DNA from: Candidatus Flexifilum affinis
GTDB taxonomy: Bacteria > Chloroflexota > Anaerolineae > Aggregatilineales > Phototrophicaceae
Assembly: GCA_016713325.1 (NCBI GenBank)
Contig: JADJPJ010000087.1
Coordinates: 434,001-498,000 of the forward strand
Direction of reading: 5' to 3'
Length of the DNA: 64,000 bases
The translations under genes were made by a program, and so were the position numbers. Under the pieces are notes generated by a model, which searched no databases, had not been told where the DNA came from, and saw nothing but the letters and a program-made list of their open reading frames with translations. Below are positions 55,346 through 63,578 of this stretch, piece by piece; within the stretch, counting starts at the first letter, position 1; each line of letters starts with the position of its first letter.

Positions 55346-55418
55346 GCGCTCATAGCTCAGTGGATAGAGCAATGGTCTTCGGAACCATTGGTCGGGGGTT
55401 CGAATCCCTCTGGGCGCA
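55346..55418 (+). tRNA. tRNA-Arg (anticodon TCG)
   Basis: A 73-nt tRNA with acceptor GCGCTCA / TGGGCGC, D loop AGCTCAGTGG, anticodon loop CTTCGGA and T arm GGGGGTTCGAATCCCTC. CCA is not encoded: the discriminator A is followed by CAG. Confidence 0.95.
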
Positions 55419-55432
55419 CAGTAAATCACCGC

Positions 55433-55461
55433 TTGATTTGCCGAGGCGATGCTGATACTAT
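55433..55461 (+). promoter_or_regulatory. Promoter of tRNA-Glu
   Basis: TTGATT at 55433-55438 and TACTAT at 55456-55461 have a 17-bp spacer, 12 bp before the tRNA. Confidence 0.55.
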
Positions 55462-55473
55462 CCTGGCAGTCAG

Positions 55474-55546
55474 GCCCCATTCGTCTAGAGGCCTAGGACG
55501 TGGCCCTCTCAAGGCCAAAACAGGGGTTCGAATCCCCTATGGGGCA
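55474..55546 (+). tRNA. tRNA-Glu (anticodon CTC)
   Basis: A 73-nt tRNA with acceptor GCCCCAT / ATGGGGC, anticodon loop CTCTCAA and T arm AGGGGTTCGAATCCCCT. The D arm reads TCGTCTAGAGGCCTAGGA. CCA is not encoded. Confidence 0.95.
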
Positions 55547-55565
55547 AGCTTGTACCATTTCCTTG

Positions 55566-55595
55566 AAACTCAGCCGCACAGGCTGAGTTTTTGTT
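55566..55595 (+). terminator. Terminator after tRNA-Glu
   Basis: A 10-bp stem (AAACTCAGCC / GGCTGAGTTT) with loop GCACA is followed by TTGTT. The A-rich left side could also help stop the minus-strand DUF1349 gene. Confidence 0.85.
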
Positions 55596-55608
55596 GTCAA
55601 ACCAAGAC

Positions 55609-56214
55609 TTACTCACCATTGCGAAGGTTTGTGAGGGTTGCTGAACGAAAACTGATGCCGGTAAAGGTGGTGGTGCATCCTTGACCGGCAGGTGATTGGC
55701 TTGAAAATCCAATCTGAAGGCTGTTCAGAGTTCCCAACGTGAAGTACCGGACCAAGTGCCAGTAAGTATCGTCCATTGAATAATGGAAAGCGAAGGCATC
55801 TCCCAGACGCGCGATGCGCAGAGAGACAGCACTCCCGTCGATCTCGGAGGAGTTGCAGTCGTCGGAGGAACCACGCGTCACGACAGAAACTACCGTGGGG
55901 ATGCTTTGCGGAGAGTACTCGAAGCACAGTTTTGCCCAGACATCGTCCCGCTCGTGAATGCGCAATACACCTGCATCAAATGTTGAGGCAAATCCCACGG
56001 TAATCTTTGCGCTCAGGAGAAAGTCGCCGGCTGGTGGAACAAAAAGCGCGTTCGGCGCATTTCCAATGTTGAAGCTCCCATTCGGATCGATGAACCAGTC
56101 AGTTTTGTGGCCGGCCGTGATCACCAGCCCTGATTCGGCCGTGATGTTCCACTCGCGCGGCGAATTCTGCCAGGTTAGCTGCGCCGGTATTGCTGGTAAA
56201 GTAAACGAGGTCAC
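55609..56214 (-). CDS. DUF1349-family beta-sandwich protein
   Basis: The 201-residue protein is a single concanavalin-like beta-sandwich of the DUF1349 kind. Segments such as GLVITAGHKTDWFIDPNGS, FLLSAKITVGFASTFDAGVL, DDVWAKLCFEYSPQSIPTVV in part and SVVTRGSSDDC are diagnostic. There is no signal peptide. These proteins are often carbohydrate-related, but no ligand can be read. It stands alone, with 24 bp or more of spacer to its convergent neighbour. Confidence 0.85.
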   Translation of the reverse strand: MTSFTLPAIPAQLTWQNSPREWNITAESGLVITAGHKTDWFIDPNGSFNIGNAPNALFVPPAGDFLLSAKITVGFASTFDAGVLRIHERDDVWAKLCFEYSPQSIPTVVSVVTRGSSDDCNSSEIDGSAVSLRIARLGDAFAFHYSMDDTYWHLVRYFTLGTLNSLQIGFSSQSPAGQGCTTTFTGISFRSATLTNLRNGE

Positions 56215-56424
56215 AAGAATTCTCCAGAGAGTGAGGTGCCATGCGACGTCAAGTTGAGGTCTGCCATGTGCCGGTGCTTATGTGCCAGATTCGGAATTAT
56301 CCAATGTCTATTGTAGTCTATGGCTTGTTATGCCAACGAGTCTGGATTGATGCAGTATCGATGACTGCCTCGAGTACGCTAATCGGATTAAATTCTCTAT
56401 CAGCGGAATATAAGGTTGCGCCAG

Positions 56425-57501
56425 ATGTCTGTCTCGCGTAGACCGCGCACAGCAAACCGAGATCCGAGACGTGCACAGGTAACGGAAGTCTTCATTGCTG
56501 AGTTTGTGTCCGGGCTTGCCGAGTATGTTGAAGACGAGCTTCGTCAGACGTTTGCTCGGGATATTGCAGTGCTTGAGCGACACGACGACGAGATTAGGTT
56601 TTCTGCCCCTCGCAGCCCGGGGCTCAATCGACTGGCGTGCGTACAAGCGGTCTATTCTGTGCAGGAATATCCCATCCCTCGCCCAAAGGCGTTGCTCGGA
56701 GATCAGCATTTCAGAAGACTGCAACAACAAATCCTTGGAACGATCCAGAGCTATCCGGTTGGCACGTTCAAGACACTGCACCTCGCAGCGGCGGGGTCCG
56801 ATAGCAGCATCATGTCTCGACTGAAGCAGTCGCTGAGCGATCAAGTTGGGCTCGCGGTCGATGATGCTGCGGGAGACGTCCTTCTGCGCATCAGGCGTTC
56901 CAGATCGACCGATGGATGGGAGTCACTGGTGCGGCTCACCCCTCGTCCGAGCGCGACTCGCGACTGGCGTGTCTGTGACATGCCGGGCGCCCTCAACGGC
57001 AGCGTCGCTCGCGTAATAAGCCAGATTGCTTCGCCTCAGGCTGGCACACTGTGCAACCTTACCAGCGGATCCGGCAGTATCGCCATCGAACACGCCTTGC
57101 GACAACCCGCGAATCGTTCGATTTGTGTGGAACTCGACGCGAATGTCATTGCTTGCGCACTGCAAAATGCTAAGCAGGCGAAGATCGCAGGGCGGATACT
57201 GATGGTGCAGTGCGACGCAGCCCAGACTCCGTTTCCGACGGGCGCGTTCGACACCCTGTGTGCTGACCTGCCATTTGGGCAGCGAATAGGCTCTCATCAA
57301 CTCAACGCTGAAGCCTACCCGCTCATCCTGGTTGAAGCGGCGCGAATTGCCTCAATCGGCGCGCGCTTCGTCGTCTTGTCGCATGAAGTGAGGCTGATGG
57401 AGACCCTTCTACAGGACAGCAGTACGTGGAAAACGGACGAGGCCCTTCGAATTACGCTCCGAGGCCTTCACCCTCGTCTTTACGTACTGCGCAGGCGCTA
57501 A
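56425..57501 (+). CDS. UPF0020-type RNA methyltransferase (Trm14/RlmL-like)
   Basis: From the ATG at 56425 (TAAGG 9 bases upstream) the product has 358 residues. The N-terminal half is a putative THUMP-like RNA-binding part. The C-terminal Rossmann methyltransferase shows TLCNLTSGSGSIAIEHAL for SAM binding, the acidic ICVELDANVIACALQNAK strand, and DLPFGQRIGSH, which stands where N/DPPY-type motifs occur in N2-guanosine methyltransferases. The target RNA base is not known. A TTG at 56416 is also in frame. It runs convergent to the amylosucrase gene. Confidence 0.75.
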   Translation: MSVSRRPRTANRDPRRAQVTEVFIAEFVSGLAEYVEDELRQTFARDIAVLERHDDEIRFSAPRSPGLNRLACVQAVYSVQEYPIPRPKALLGDQHFRRLQQQILGTIQSYPVGTFKTLHLAAAGSDSSIMSRLKQSLSDQVGLAVDDAAGDVLLRIRRSRSTDGWESLVRLTPRPSATRDWRVCDMPGALNGSVARVISQIASPQAGTLCNLTSGSGSIAIEHALRQPANRSICVELDANVIACALQNAKQAKIAGRILMVQCDAAQTPFPTGAFDTLCADLPFGQRIGSHQLNAEAYPLILVEAARIASIGARFVVLSHEVRLMETLLQDSSTWKTDEALRITLRGLHPRLYVLRRR

Positions 57502-57509
57502 TGTGTCGC

Positions 57510-59441
57510 CTACGAAACGTCGAGCCAAAGCAGTTGGTATGGATTTAGTTGCAGATCTCCGTCGAGCACGACACGCTGTGCGGTGATGAGTTCGGCCACG
57601 ACTCTGGGCAGTTCCAGTTCCTGCAACGCCTCATGATGAACGGTTTGCCCGAACTCCGAAAAGTTCGCCAGCACCAGGATCTTTCCAGATCGCAGATAGG
57701 CGAAGATATGCTTGTTCTGAAGATCGAAAAACTGGTTCTGGCCGCCGGCAAAATCCGGATTGGACTTGCGGATCTCAATCATCCGGAGCAAACCCTGGAA
57801 AACCTTCCCCTCAGGGATGTCAACATTATGGCGGTTGGCGTATCTGGTTTCGGAAAAGTACGGACGATGTACCCATCTGCTGTCCTGCGCCTTGCCCGGA
57901 TTATCCTCGAAGGAATAGTCGTTAGGCGTTGCCAGTTCATCACCGAGATAGATCAGCGGGATGCCGCCAATACTGATTACAATCCCATAGATCAACAGGA
58001 TACGCTTGATTGATGTATCAACTGCTTCCAGATCTCCGGTTTCGAGTGCCCGTTCGAGACCGGCAAGAGACGCAGTTGTGCCAGAGATTCGCATGTCCTG
58101 TGTTCGTGGATTGTAGTTGAACGGCAAGCCTGTGGCGAAACTGCCTGGAAATCGACCGGTGTAATACTGGTTCAGGAAAAACCGGTGATGAGCACCGTTG
58201 ATGCCAACCTCAGCGGCATCTTCGTCCGCGAAGCCCCACCCGATATCATCGTGTGACCGGACGTAATTGATCCAGGCGCACCCATCGGAGAGTGCGGAGC
58301 GATGCTGCATGGCGTGGCGCATCATGAAGACCTCACGTGTCGCCAATGCATCCCAGAGATGGCTCATCAAGATTGGATTGTAAGAGAGTTGGCACTTTTC
58401 CGGCGAGATGTAGCTGTGAACATCCCGTGGGTGGACGATGGCCTCGCTCTTAAAAACCAGCCCTGGTGCAGCGATGCGAACCAGGGCGCCGATGCCCTGC
58501 AAAATCCAGTGAACGCCTGGTAAGTTCTCACAATTGGTGCCGAACTCCTTCCATACGAAAGGGACGGCATCCAGTCGCAGCACGTCCGCTCCCTGATTAG
58601 CGAGAAACAGCATTTCACCGATCATCGCCTGGAAGACTTCCGGGTTGGCGTAGTTCAGATCCCATTGGAAGGTATTGAATGTTGTCCAGACCCATTTACG
58701 AATCTCGGGGCGGAACGTAAAGCTGCCCGGGGCCTGATCCGGAAAGATCTCGCGCAGATATGGCTCATAGGCATCAGGTAGCGTGCGGTCATCGAACATG
58801 AGATAGAACGCCTGATAGCGTTTCTCGCCCGCAAGAGCACGACGCGCCCACTCATGCTCGTCCGAAGTATGGTTAAATACAAAGTCCAGTACTATGCTGA
58901 TACCATGTTCGCGAAATTCTGAGGCCAGTACCCGAAGCTCGTCCATGGTACCAAGGCTGGGATTCACTTCGCGAAAGTTGCTCACCGCATAGCCGCCGTC
59001 ATTATTTGAGGCCGGCGCAGCGAAGAGAGGCATGAGATGAAGGTAGGTGATCCCCATCTCCTTCAAGTATGGTAGCCGATCGCGAAGACCTCGCAGATCT
59101 CCTGCAAACAGGTCAACATAGCAAACCGCGCCCATCATTTCGTTGGTATTGAACCAGCCAGGATTGGCTTCCCTCATGGCGTCAATCTGACGGAGTTCTG
59201 GCGGTCGCTGTATAAACGCATCGGCCAACGTGAGCAGGGTCTGTTCCAAATGGAAGTGGCAATCGTAACGCGCACCGTAGAGCTGTATGAACCACTCGAA
59301 AACCTGCGGGAACAGCCGCACAAGGCGTTCCAGGAAAACGGGTGAATCAGGGTCACCAGAGAGTCTTGCAGCGACGGAGGAGCGCATTCGCTCGAGTGCA
59401 ACTTGAGACTCCTCGGTAATCCAGGTTTGTGTGCGTTCCAT
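57510..59441 (-). CDS. Amylosucrase-type GH13 enzyme
   Basis: The 643-residue protein follows amylosucrase throughout: an N-terminal helical domain (RLVRLFPQVFEWFIQLYG), MGAVCYVDLFAGDLRGL, the (beta/alpha)8 barrel with HLMPLFAAPASNNDGGYAV, nucleophile Asp in GADVLRLDAVPFVWKE, acid/base Glu in VFKSEAIVHPRDV, and the third carboxylate in RSHDDIGWGF. The SYNPILMSHLWDALATREV segment is also typical. It would transfer glucose from sucrose to a growing alpha-glucan, or hydrolyse sucrose. There is no signal peptide, so it is intracellular. Trehalose synthase is a less likely alternative. Confidence 0.88.
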   Translation of the reverse strand: MERTQTWITEESQVALERMRSSVAARLSGDPDSPVFLERLVRLFPQVFEWFIQLYGARYDCHFHLEQTLLTLADAFIQRPPELRQIDAMREANPGWFNTNEMMGAVCYVDLFAGDLRGLRDRLPYLKEMGITYLHLMPLFAAPASNNDGGYAVSNFREVNPSLGTMDELRVLASEFREHGISIVLDFVFNHTSDEHEWARRALAGEKRYQAFYLMFDDRTLPDAYEPYLREIFPDQAPGSFTFRPEIRKWVWTTFNTFQWDLNYANPEVFQAMIGEMLFLANQGADVLRLDAVPFVWKEFGTNCENLPGVHWILQGIGALVRIAAPGLVFKSEAIVHPRDVHSYISPEKCQLSYNPILMSHLWDALATREVFMMRHAMQHRSALSDGCAWINYVRSHDDIGWGFADEDAAEVGINGAHHRFFLNQYYTGRFPGSFATGLPFNYNPRTQDMRISGTTASLAGLERALETGDLEAVDTSIKRILLIYGIVISIGGIPLIYLGDELATPNDYSFEDNPGKAQDSRWVHRPYFSETRYANRHNVDIPEGKVFQGLLRMIEIRKSNPDFAGGQNQFFDLQNKHIFAYLRSGKILVLANFSEFGQTVHHEALQELELPRVVAELITAQRVVLDGDLQLNPYQLLWLDVS

Positions 59442-59533
59442 GCTTCTCAGGCTCCGGAGTTGAGTTTCAATTCCAGTGAAGTACGACTAAACTGGCACGG
59501 TCGAAAGACCTTGCTTGTGCCTCTTGCGGAGAG

Positions 59534-60193
59534 CTAGTTATGAGAGAAGGGCAGGGGTTCATCCTGGCCGCTCGCGGCAACAAGAACGTCCAGAATGGTG
59601 GCTTCCTTCCGCAGCAATTCTCGCAATCGGTCCATGAGCTGGGCGAGATCATCCTCGGAGAGCAGTTTTTGCTTGTCCGACATGGGAATCTTCAGGATCG
59701 ATGCCGCAAGGTAAGTCAGGTCGATGTCGTCAGCGGGTAGTTGGTAACGCTCTACCTGGATGGTCTCCGCTCGTTCCATGAGTGCCAGGTATTTTTCGAC
59801 CCACACGCGCAGTCGTCTTCCGGTTGCGGCGATTGACCATGCGTCGGAAATGCGCAGTGACAGATTCTCGACCACTCCGACCAGATACTGCTTCTCGGTT
59901 TCGAAATGCTGAACCTGAAAGCGCTCATGTCCGACGGCGGTGATATTCATTCGGCCCATGGCGAGGTGCTGTACGTGGGTAATCTGGGCACTGCAACCGA
60001 CAGAGAAGGGGACGGCCGGTCCGCCGATCTCTTGTACCTCCGACCCTGACTCGAGAAGGACAACACCAAAGGGCAAGTTCTTCTCAATGCAATGACGTAT
60101 CATCTGTTTGTAGCGTTCTTCGAAGATATGCAAATTGATTGGCATCCGAGGAAACAAGACAGTGTTCAGAGGGAACAGCGGAAGACGGTACAT
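59534..60193 (-). CDS. LON substrate-binding domain protein
   Basis: From the ATG at 60193 the product has 219 residues and consists of a Lon N-terminal (LON) domain without the AAA or protease parts. It shows YRLPLFPLNTVLFPRMPINLH in part (LPLFPLNTVLFPRMPINL), FEERYKQMI, FGVVLLESGSEV and MNITAVGHERFQV, followed by a helical C-terminal region (DLAQLMDRLRELLRKEA). A start at 60229 adds 12 unlikely residues. Its partner protease or ligand is unknown. It runs divergent from the aldolase operon. Confidence 0.88.
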   Translation of the reverse strand: MYRLPLFPLNTVLFPRMPINLHIFEERYKQMIRHCIEKNLPFGVVLLESGSEVQEIGGPAVPFSVGCSAQITHVQHLAMGRMNITAVGHERFQVQHFETEKQYLVGVVENLSLRISDAWSIAATGRRLRVWVEKYLALMERAETIQVERYQLPADDIDLTYLAASILKIPMSDKQKLLSEDDLAQLMDRLRELLRKEATILDVLVAASGQDEPLPFSHN

Positions 60194-60358
60194 GGTCGTC
60201 GACTCACATATGCTGGTTCGGAGTACCATGCTATTTTAGCGCATGGCAACAAACGTCCTATGCTCACTTTCGTTATGTCAGTAGGGCATTAGTGGCAAAA
60301 AACGCCGAATTGGGCAAAATCAGAGAACGGTACTCGAACCAGAGCTAAGGTCGTTTCG

Positions 60359-61186
60359 ATGAATGCGCGGATGAATCGGTTGTTTGCCCCAGATGGAAAG
60401 TGTTTTGATGTCGCGGTCGATCACGGGTTTTTCGGTGAGCGCAGCTTTTTGGATGGGATCGAAGATATGCATCATGTAGTGCAGAAGCTTGTTGCTGCTG
60501 CACCCGATGCTGTTCAATTGAGTGTTGGCCAGGCATCCCTGCTTCAGGCGATACCGGGAAAAACCAAGCCGGCGTTGGTCCTCCGTACTGATATTGCCAA
60601 TGTCTATGGTCGCCAGCTCCCTCGTAGCCTCTATTCTCATCTGATTCATGATGCCATGCTCCAGGCTTTGCGACTCGATGCAGCCTGCGTCGTGGTGAAT
60701 CTGTTCAATTTGCCAGATCAGCCAGGCGTATATCGTCAGTGCATTGAGAATATTTCCTTCATGAAGCCGGTTTCCGAGCAGTACTGCGTGCCACTAATGG
60801 TTGAGCCTTTGGTGATGAAGGCGAACGATGCCAGTGGCGGTTACATGGTCGATGGAGATCTGGAAAAAATCGTGACGCTGGTACGGCAGGCCGTTGAACT
60901 CGGCGCGGACATCATCAAGGCCGATCCGTGCGACGATCCGACGGAATACCACCGAGTCATTCAGGTCGCAGGTGACAAACCGGTTCTGGTGCGCGGAGGT
61001 GGTAAGGTGCCCGATCTGGAGATTTTGCAGCGGACCCACGTTCTGATGGAGCAGGGCGCTAAAGGCATTGTCTATGGTCGCAACGTCATTCAGCACCGCA
61101 ACCCGGAGATGATGACCCGAGCACTCATGGGCGTTGTGCATGATGATTATTCGCCTGAGCAGGCATACAGACTCCTGGAGCAGTAA
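60359..61186 (+). CDS. Class I aldolase of the DhnA/LacD type
   Basis: The 275-residue TIM-barrel protein matches class I fructose-bisphosphate-type aldolases: FDVAVDHGFFGERSF at the start, PLMVEPLVMK, Schiff-base Lys in LGADIIKADPCDDPTEYH, PVLVRGGGKVPD and GAKGIVYGRNVIQHRNPEMM. It would cleave a phosphorylated sugar to two triose-like products. It has a purine-rich site (TAAGG) upstream. It lies directly before a Gfo/Idh/MocA dehydrogenase gene with no gap, so the two are one operon; with the PfkB kinase they make a sugar-catabolism triad. Confidence 0.85.
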   Translation: MNARMNRLFAPDGKCFDVAVDHGFFGERSFLDGIEDMHHVVQKLVAAAPDAVQLSVGQASLLQAIPGKTKPALVLRTDIANVYGRQLPRSLYSHLIHDAMLQALRLDAACVVVNLFNLPDQPGVYRQCIENISFMKPVSEQYCVPLMVEPLVMKANDASGGYMVDGDLEKIVTLVRQAVELGADIIKADPCDDPTEYHRVIQVAGDKPVLVRGGGKVPDLEILQRTHVLMEQGAKGIVYGRNVIQHRNPEMMTRALMGVVHDDYSPEQAYRLLEQ

Positions 61187-62356
61187 ATGCCAAAGCAGAA
61201 ACGCATCATTCGCTTCGGGATCATTGGCCTGGGCCTGATGGGGCGCGAATTCGCTAGTGCTGCCGCTCGCTGGTGTCACCTCCTGGATCTTGATTTTGCG
61301 CCTCAAATCACTGCCATTTGTGATGCCAACCCCGTGCTCTTTGAGTGGTTCACAGATAACGGTTTTGGCGAGTCTTTGCAGACAACCGACTATCGCCAAC
61401 TTCTGGATCGTCCAGATATCGACGCAGTCTATTGTGCCGTGCCGCACAACTTGCACGAGCAAATGTACATCGACATCATCAGTGCGGGAAAACATCTGCT
61501 CGGCGAAAAACCCTTTGGAATCGACTTGAAGGCTAATCAGGCCATTCAGAAAGCCATGAGCGACCATCCCGAAGTCGTTGTCGCATGCTCGTCGGAGTTT
61601 CCGTTTTATCCGGGCGCACAACGAATTGTCCAGGCAATACGCGAGAATCAATTCGGAAGGATCATTGAGGTCCAGGCTGGGTTCTTGCACAGCAGTGACC
61701 TCGATCCAAACAAGAAGATCAATTGGAAACGGATGGTAAGCATCAATGGTGAGTATGGGTGTATGGGCGACCTTGGGCTGCACGCTCTACATATCCCGCT
61801 GCGCGCTGGCTGGGTTCCTATGTCCGTGTTTGCAGCGCTGAATAACATTGTGACCGAAAGATACGACTCATCTGGCAATCTTGTTCCCTGCGAAACGTGG
61901 GATAACGCCACCCTCATCTGCGACGTCGATCATGAGGGCAGTCGCTTCCCAATGACGATCCAGACCTATCGAATCGCGCCAGGTGAAACAAACACGTGGT
62001 TCCTGAGGGTTGTTGGGACTGAGCAAAGCATTGAATTCTCAACCAAGTATCCCAAGACGCTCAAATGGATGGACTATGAGGCCGGAGGCGAGCAGTCCTG
62101 GCGCACAACCGACCTCGGCTACAGTTCGTGTTATCCAACCATTACAGGAGGCATCTTCGAGTTTGGCTTCACTGATTCACTCCTTCAGATGTGGGCAGCA
62201 TTTTGCGATCAGCTATCGAATGGGATATCGGGCATGCGTCAGCCGTTCTACTGCGCAACCCCTCAGGAAACGCACTATCAGCATCAGGTATTGACAGCAG
62301 CACTGGCATCCCACGCGGAAAAACGTGCAGTGAGCCTCGATTCGACGGTAGGGTAG
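61187..62356 (+). CDS. Gfo/Idh/MocA-family NAD(P)-dependent dehydrogenase
   Basis: The 389-residue protein has an N-terminal Rossmann fold (IIGLGLMGREFASAA), a conserved CAVPHNLHEQMYIDI, and the EKP motif in LLGEKPFGIDLKAN. The C-terminal beta-sheet region shows GCMGDLGLHALHIPLRAGW, which supplies the usual His/Asp pair. It would oxidise or epimerise a sugar or polyol, of the inositol-dehydrogenase kind. Its start immediately follows the aldolase stop. The kinase gene begins 4 bp later. Confidence 0.9.
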   Translation: MPKQKRIIRFGIIGLGLMGREFASAAARWCHLLDLDFAPQITAICDANPVLFEWFTDNGFGESLQTTDYRQLLDRPDIDAVYCAVPHNLHEQMYIDIISAGKHLLGEKPFGIDLKANQAIQKAMSDHPEVVVACSSEFPFYPGAQRIVQAIRENQFGRIIEVQAGFLHSSDLDPNKKINWKRMVSINGEYGCMGDLGLHALHIPLRAGWVPMSVFAALNNIVTERYDSSGNLVPCETWDNATLICDVDHEGSRFPMTIQTYRIAPGETNTWFLRVVGTEQSIEFSTKYPKTLKWMDYEAGGEQSWRTTDLGYSSCYPTITGGIFEFGFTDSLLQMWAAFCDQLSNGISGMRQPFYCATPQETHYQHQVLTAALASHAEKRAVSLDSTVG

Positions 62357-62360
62357 GGCC

Positions 62361-63488
62361 ATGAGCGAAGAATCGACAACTCCTGACATCGTCGTGAGCG
62401 GGCATCTGTGTATTGATCTCATCCCCCAGATGGGACATGTAAGCGCCGAGGCGCTTGCATCACCCGGCCGGCTCACCGAAGTAGGCCCGCTTGATTTGTC
62501 CACCGGCGGTTCGGTCTCGAATACCGGTTTGGCCTTGCACAGTCTTGGTGCCAATGTGGCCTTCGTGTCCGCTGTTGGAGGAGATCTCTTAGGGCAACTT
62601 ACACTCGACTTCTTGAAGCGACGCGATCCCACGCTGGCGCGGCATATCAAGGTCCGGGCAGGGGTGAGCAGCTCATACACCCTTGTCCTGTCGCCAGAGC
62701 GAATGGATAGAGTGTTCCTGCATTGCACAGGCACGAACGCGACTTTTTCCAGTGATGATATCGATTACACATTGCTGGAGAATGCGAAGATCTTCCATCT
62801 CGGTTACCCGCCAATTCTTCCCAGGTTGTATGCCGACGATGGAGACGAGCTCGTACACGTGTATCGGCGTGCTCGGGAAACAGGCGTTATTGCTTCGATG
62901 GATATGGCATTGCCCGATCCAACCGGTCCAAGCGGTCAAGTGGATTGGCGCAGAATTCTCGAGCGTGTCCTACCGTTCGTCGACATCTTTGTGCCGAGCA
63001 TCGAAGAAGCTCTGTTCATGCTGCATCCCTCGTCCAGCAATCATGGTCGCAACTGGAAGGCGCACCTCTCGATGGCGAGTTTACATGCACTCACTTCTGA
63101 GTTGTTGGCATGTGGCGACATGGCTGTTGTGGGACTCAAGCTCGGAGCGTATGGCGTCTATTTGCGCAGCGGATCTAGTGTAGCTATTGTACGCATTCAG
63201 GATCGATTTACGAACGTCGGACTGGTGCCAAATGACGCAGTCTATCATCCGGCATTTCAGGTCGATGTGGTTGGTACAACGGGCGCCGGTGATGCTGCGT
63301 ATGCGGCTTTGTTGTATGCCTTGATCGAAGGCGTTTCACTGAGTGAATGTGCGCAATGGATGTGTGCGGTTGGCGCCCATAACGTTGAAGCTGCGGATGC
63401 CATCAGTGGCGTCCGATCACTTCAGCAAACTCTCAATCGAATTGCGAATGGATGGGCGCTGAGCACCTTGGTTGTTCCTGGGGAGTGA
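62361..63488 (+). CDS. PfkB-family carbohydrate kinase
   Basis: The 375-residue protein is a ribokinase-fold sugar kinase. The first motif is GGSVSNTGLALHSLGANVAF in part (GGSVSNTGLALHSLG), and the second is VVGTTGAGDAAYAALLYAL with the catalytic Asp. The middle shows SSYTLVLSPERMDRVFLH. A longer loop than usual precedes the second motif (about residues 240-290). The substrate may be a keto-sugar that the aldolase then cleaves. It lies 4 bp after the dehydrogenase gene. Confidence 0.9.
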   Translation: MSEESTTPDIVVSGHLCIDLIPQMGHVSAEALASPGRLTEVGPLDLSTGGSVSNTGLALHSLGANVAFVSAVGGDLLGQLTLDFLKRRDPTLARHIKVRAGVSSSYTLVLSPERMDRVFLHCTGTNATFSSDDIDYTLLENAKIFHLGYPPILPRLYADDGDELVHVYRRARETGVIASMDMALPDPTGPSGQVDWRRILERVLPFVDIFVPSIEEALFMLHPSSSNHGRNWKAHLSMASLHALTSELLACGDMAVVGLKLGAYGVYLRSGSSVAIVRIQDRFTNVGLVPNDAVYHPAFQVDVVGTTGAGDAAYAALLYALIEGVSLSECAQWMCAVGAHNVEAADAISGVRSLQQTLNRIANGWALSTLVVPGE

Positions 63489-63495
63489 AAACTCC
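63480..63495 (+). terminator. Short hairpin at the pfkB-like stop codon
   Basis: GGGAGT and ACTCCC pair over 6 bp around a GAAA loop and overlap the TGA stop. There is no T run, so only weak termination is expected. Confidence 0.35.
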
Positions 63496-63500
63496 CACGA

Positions 63501-63543
63501 ACCCATTACTTGTGATAATGTCTGTTATCATGAAGTAATGGGT
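63501..63543. repeat. Long inverted repeat between convergent genes
   Basis: ACCCATTACTT at 63501-63511 pairs with AAGTAATGGGT at 63533-63543. An inner TGATAA / TTATCA pair (63513-63518 / 63525-63530) lies around the loop. The element is AT-rich, unlike its surroundings, and could be a bidirectional terminator, a processing site or a small mobile-element remnant. Confidence 0.6.
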
Positions 63544-63578
63544 CCGAATCACGTTGTGCACAACGAGTCGTCAGCGAA

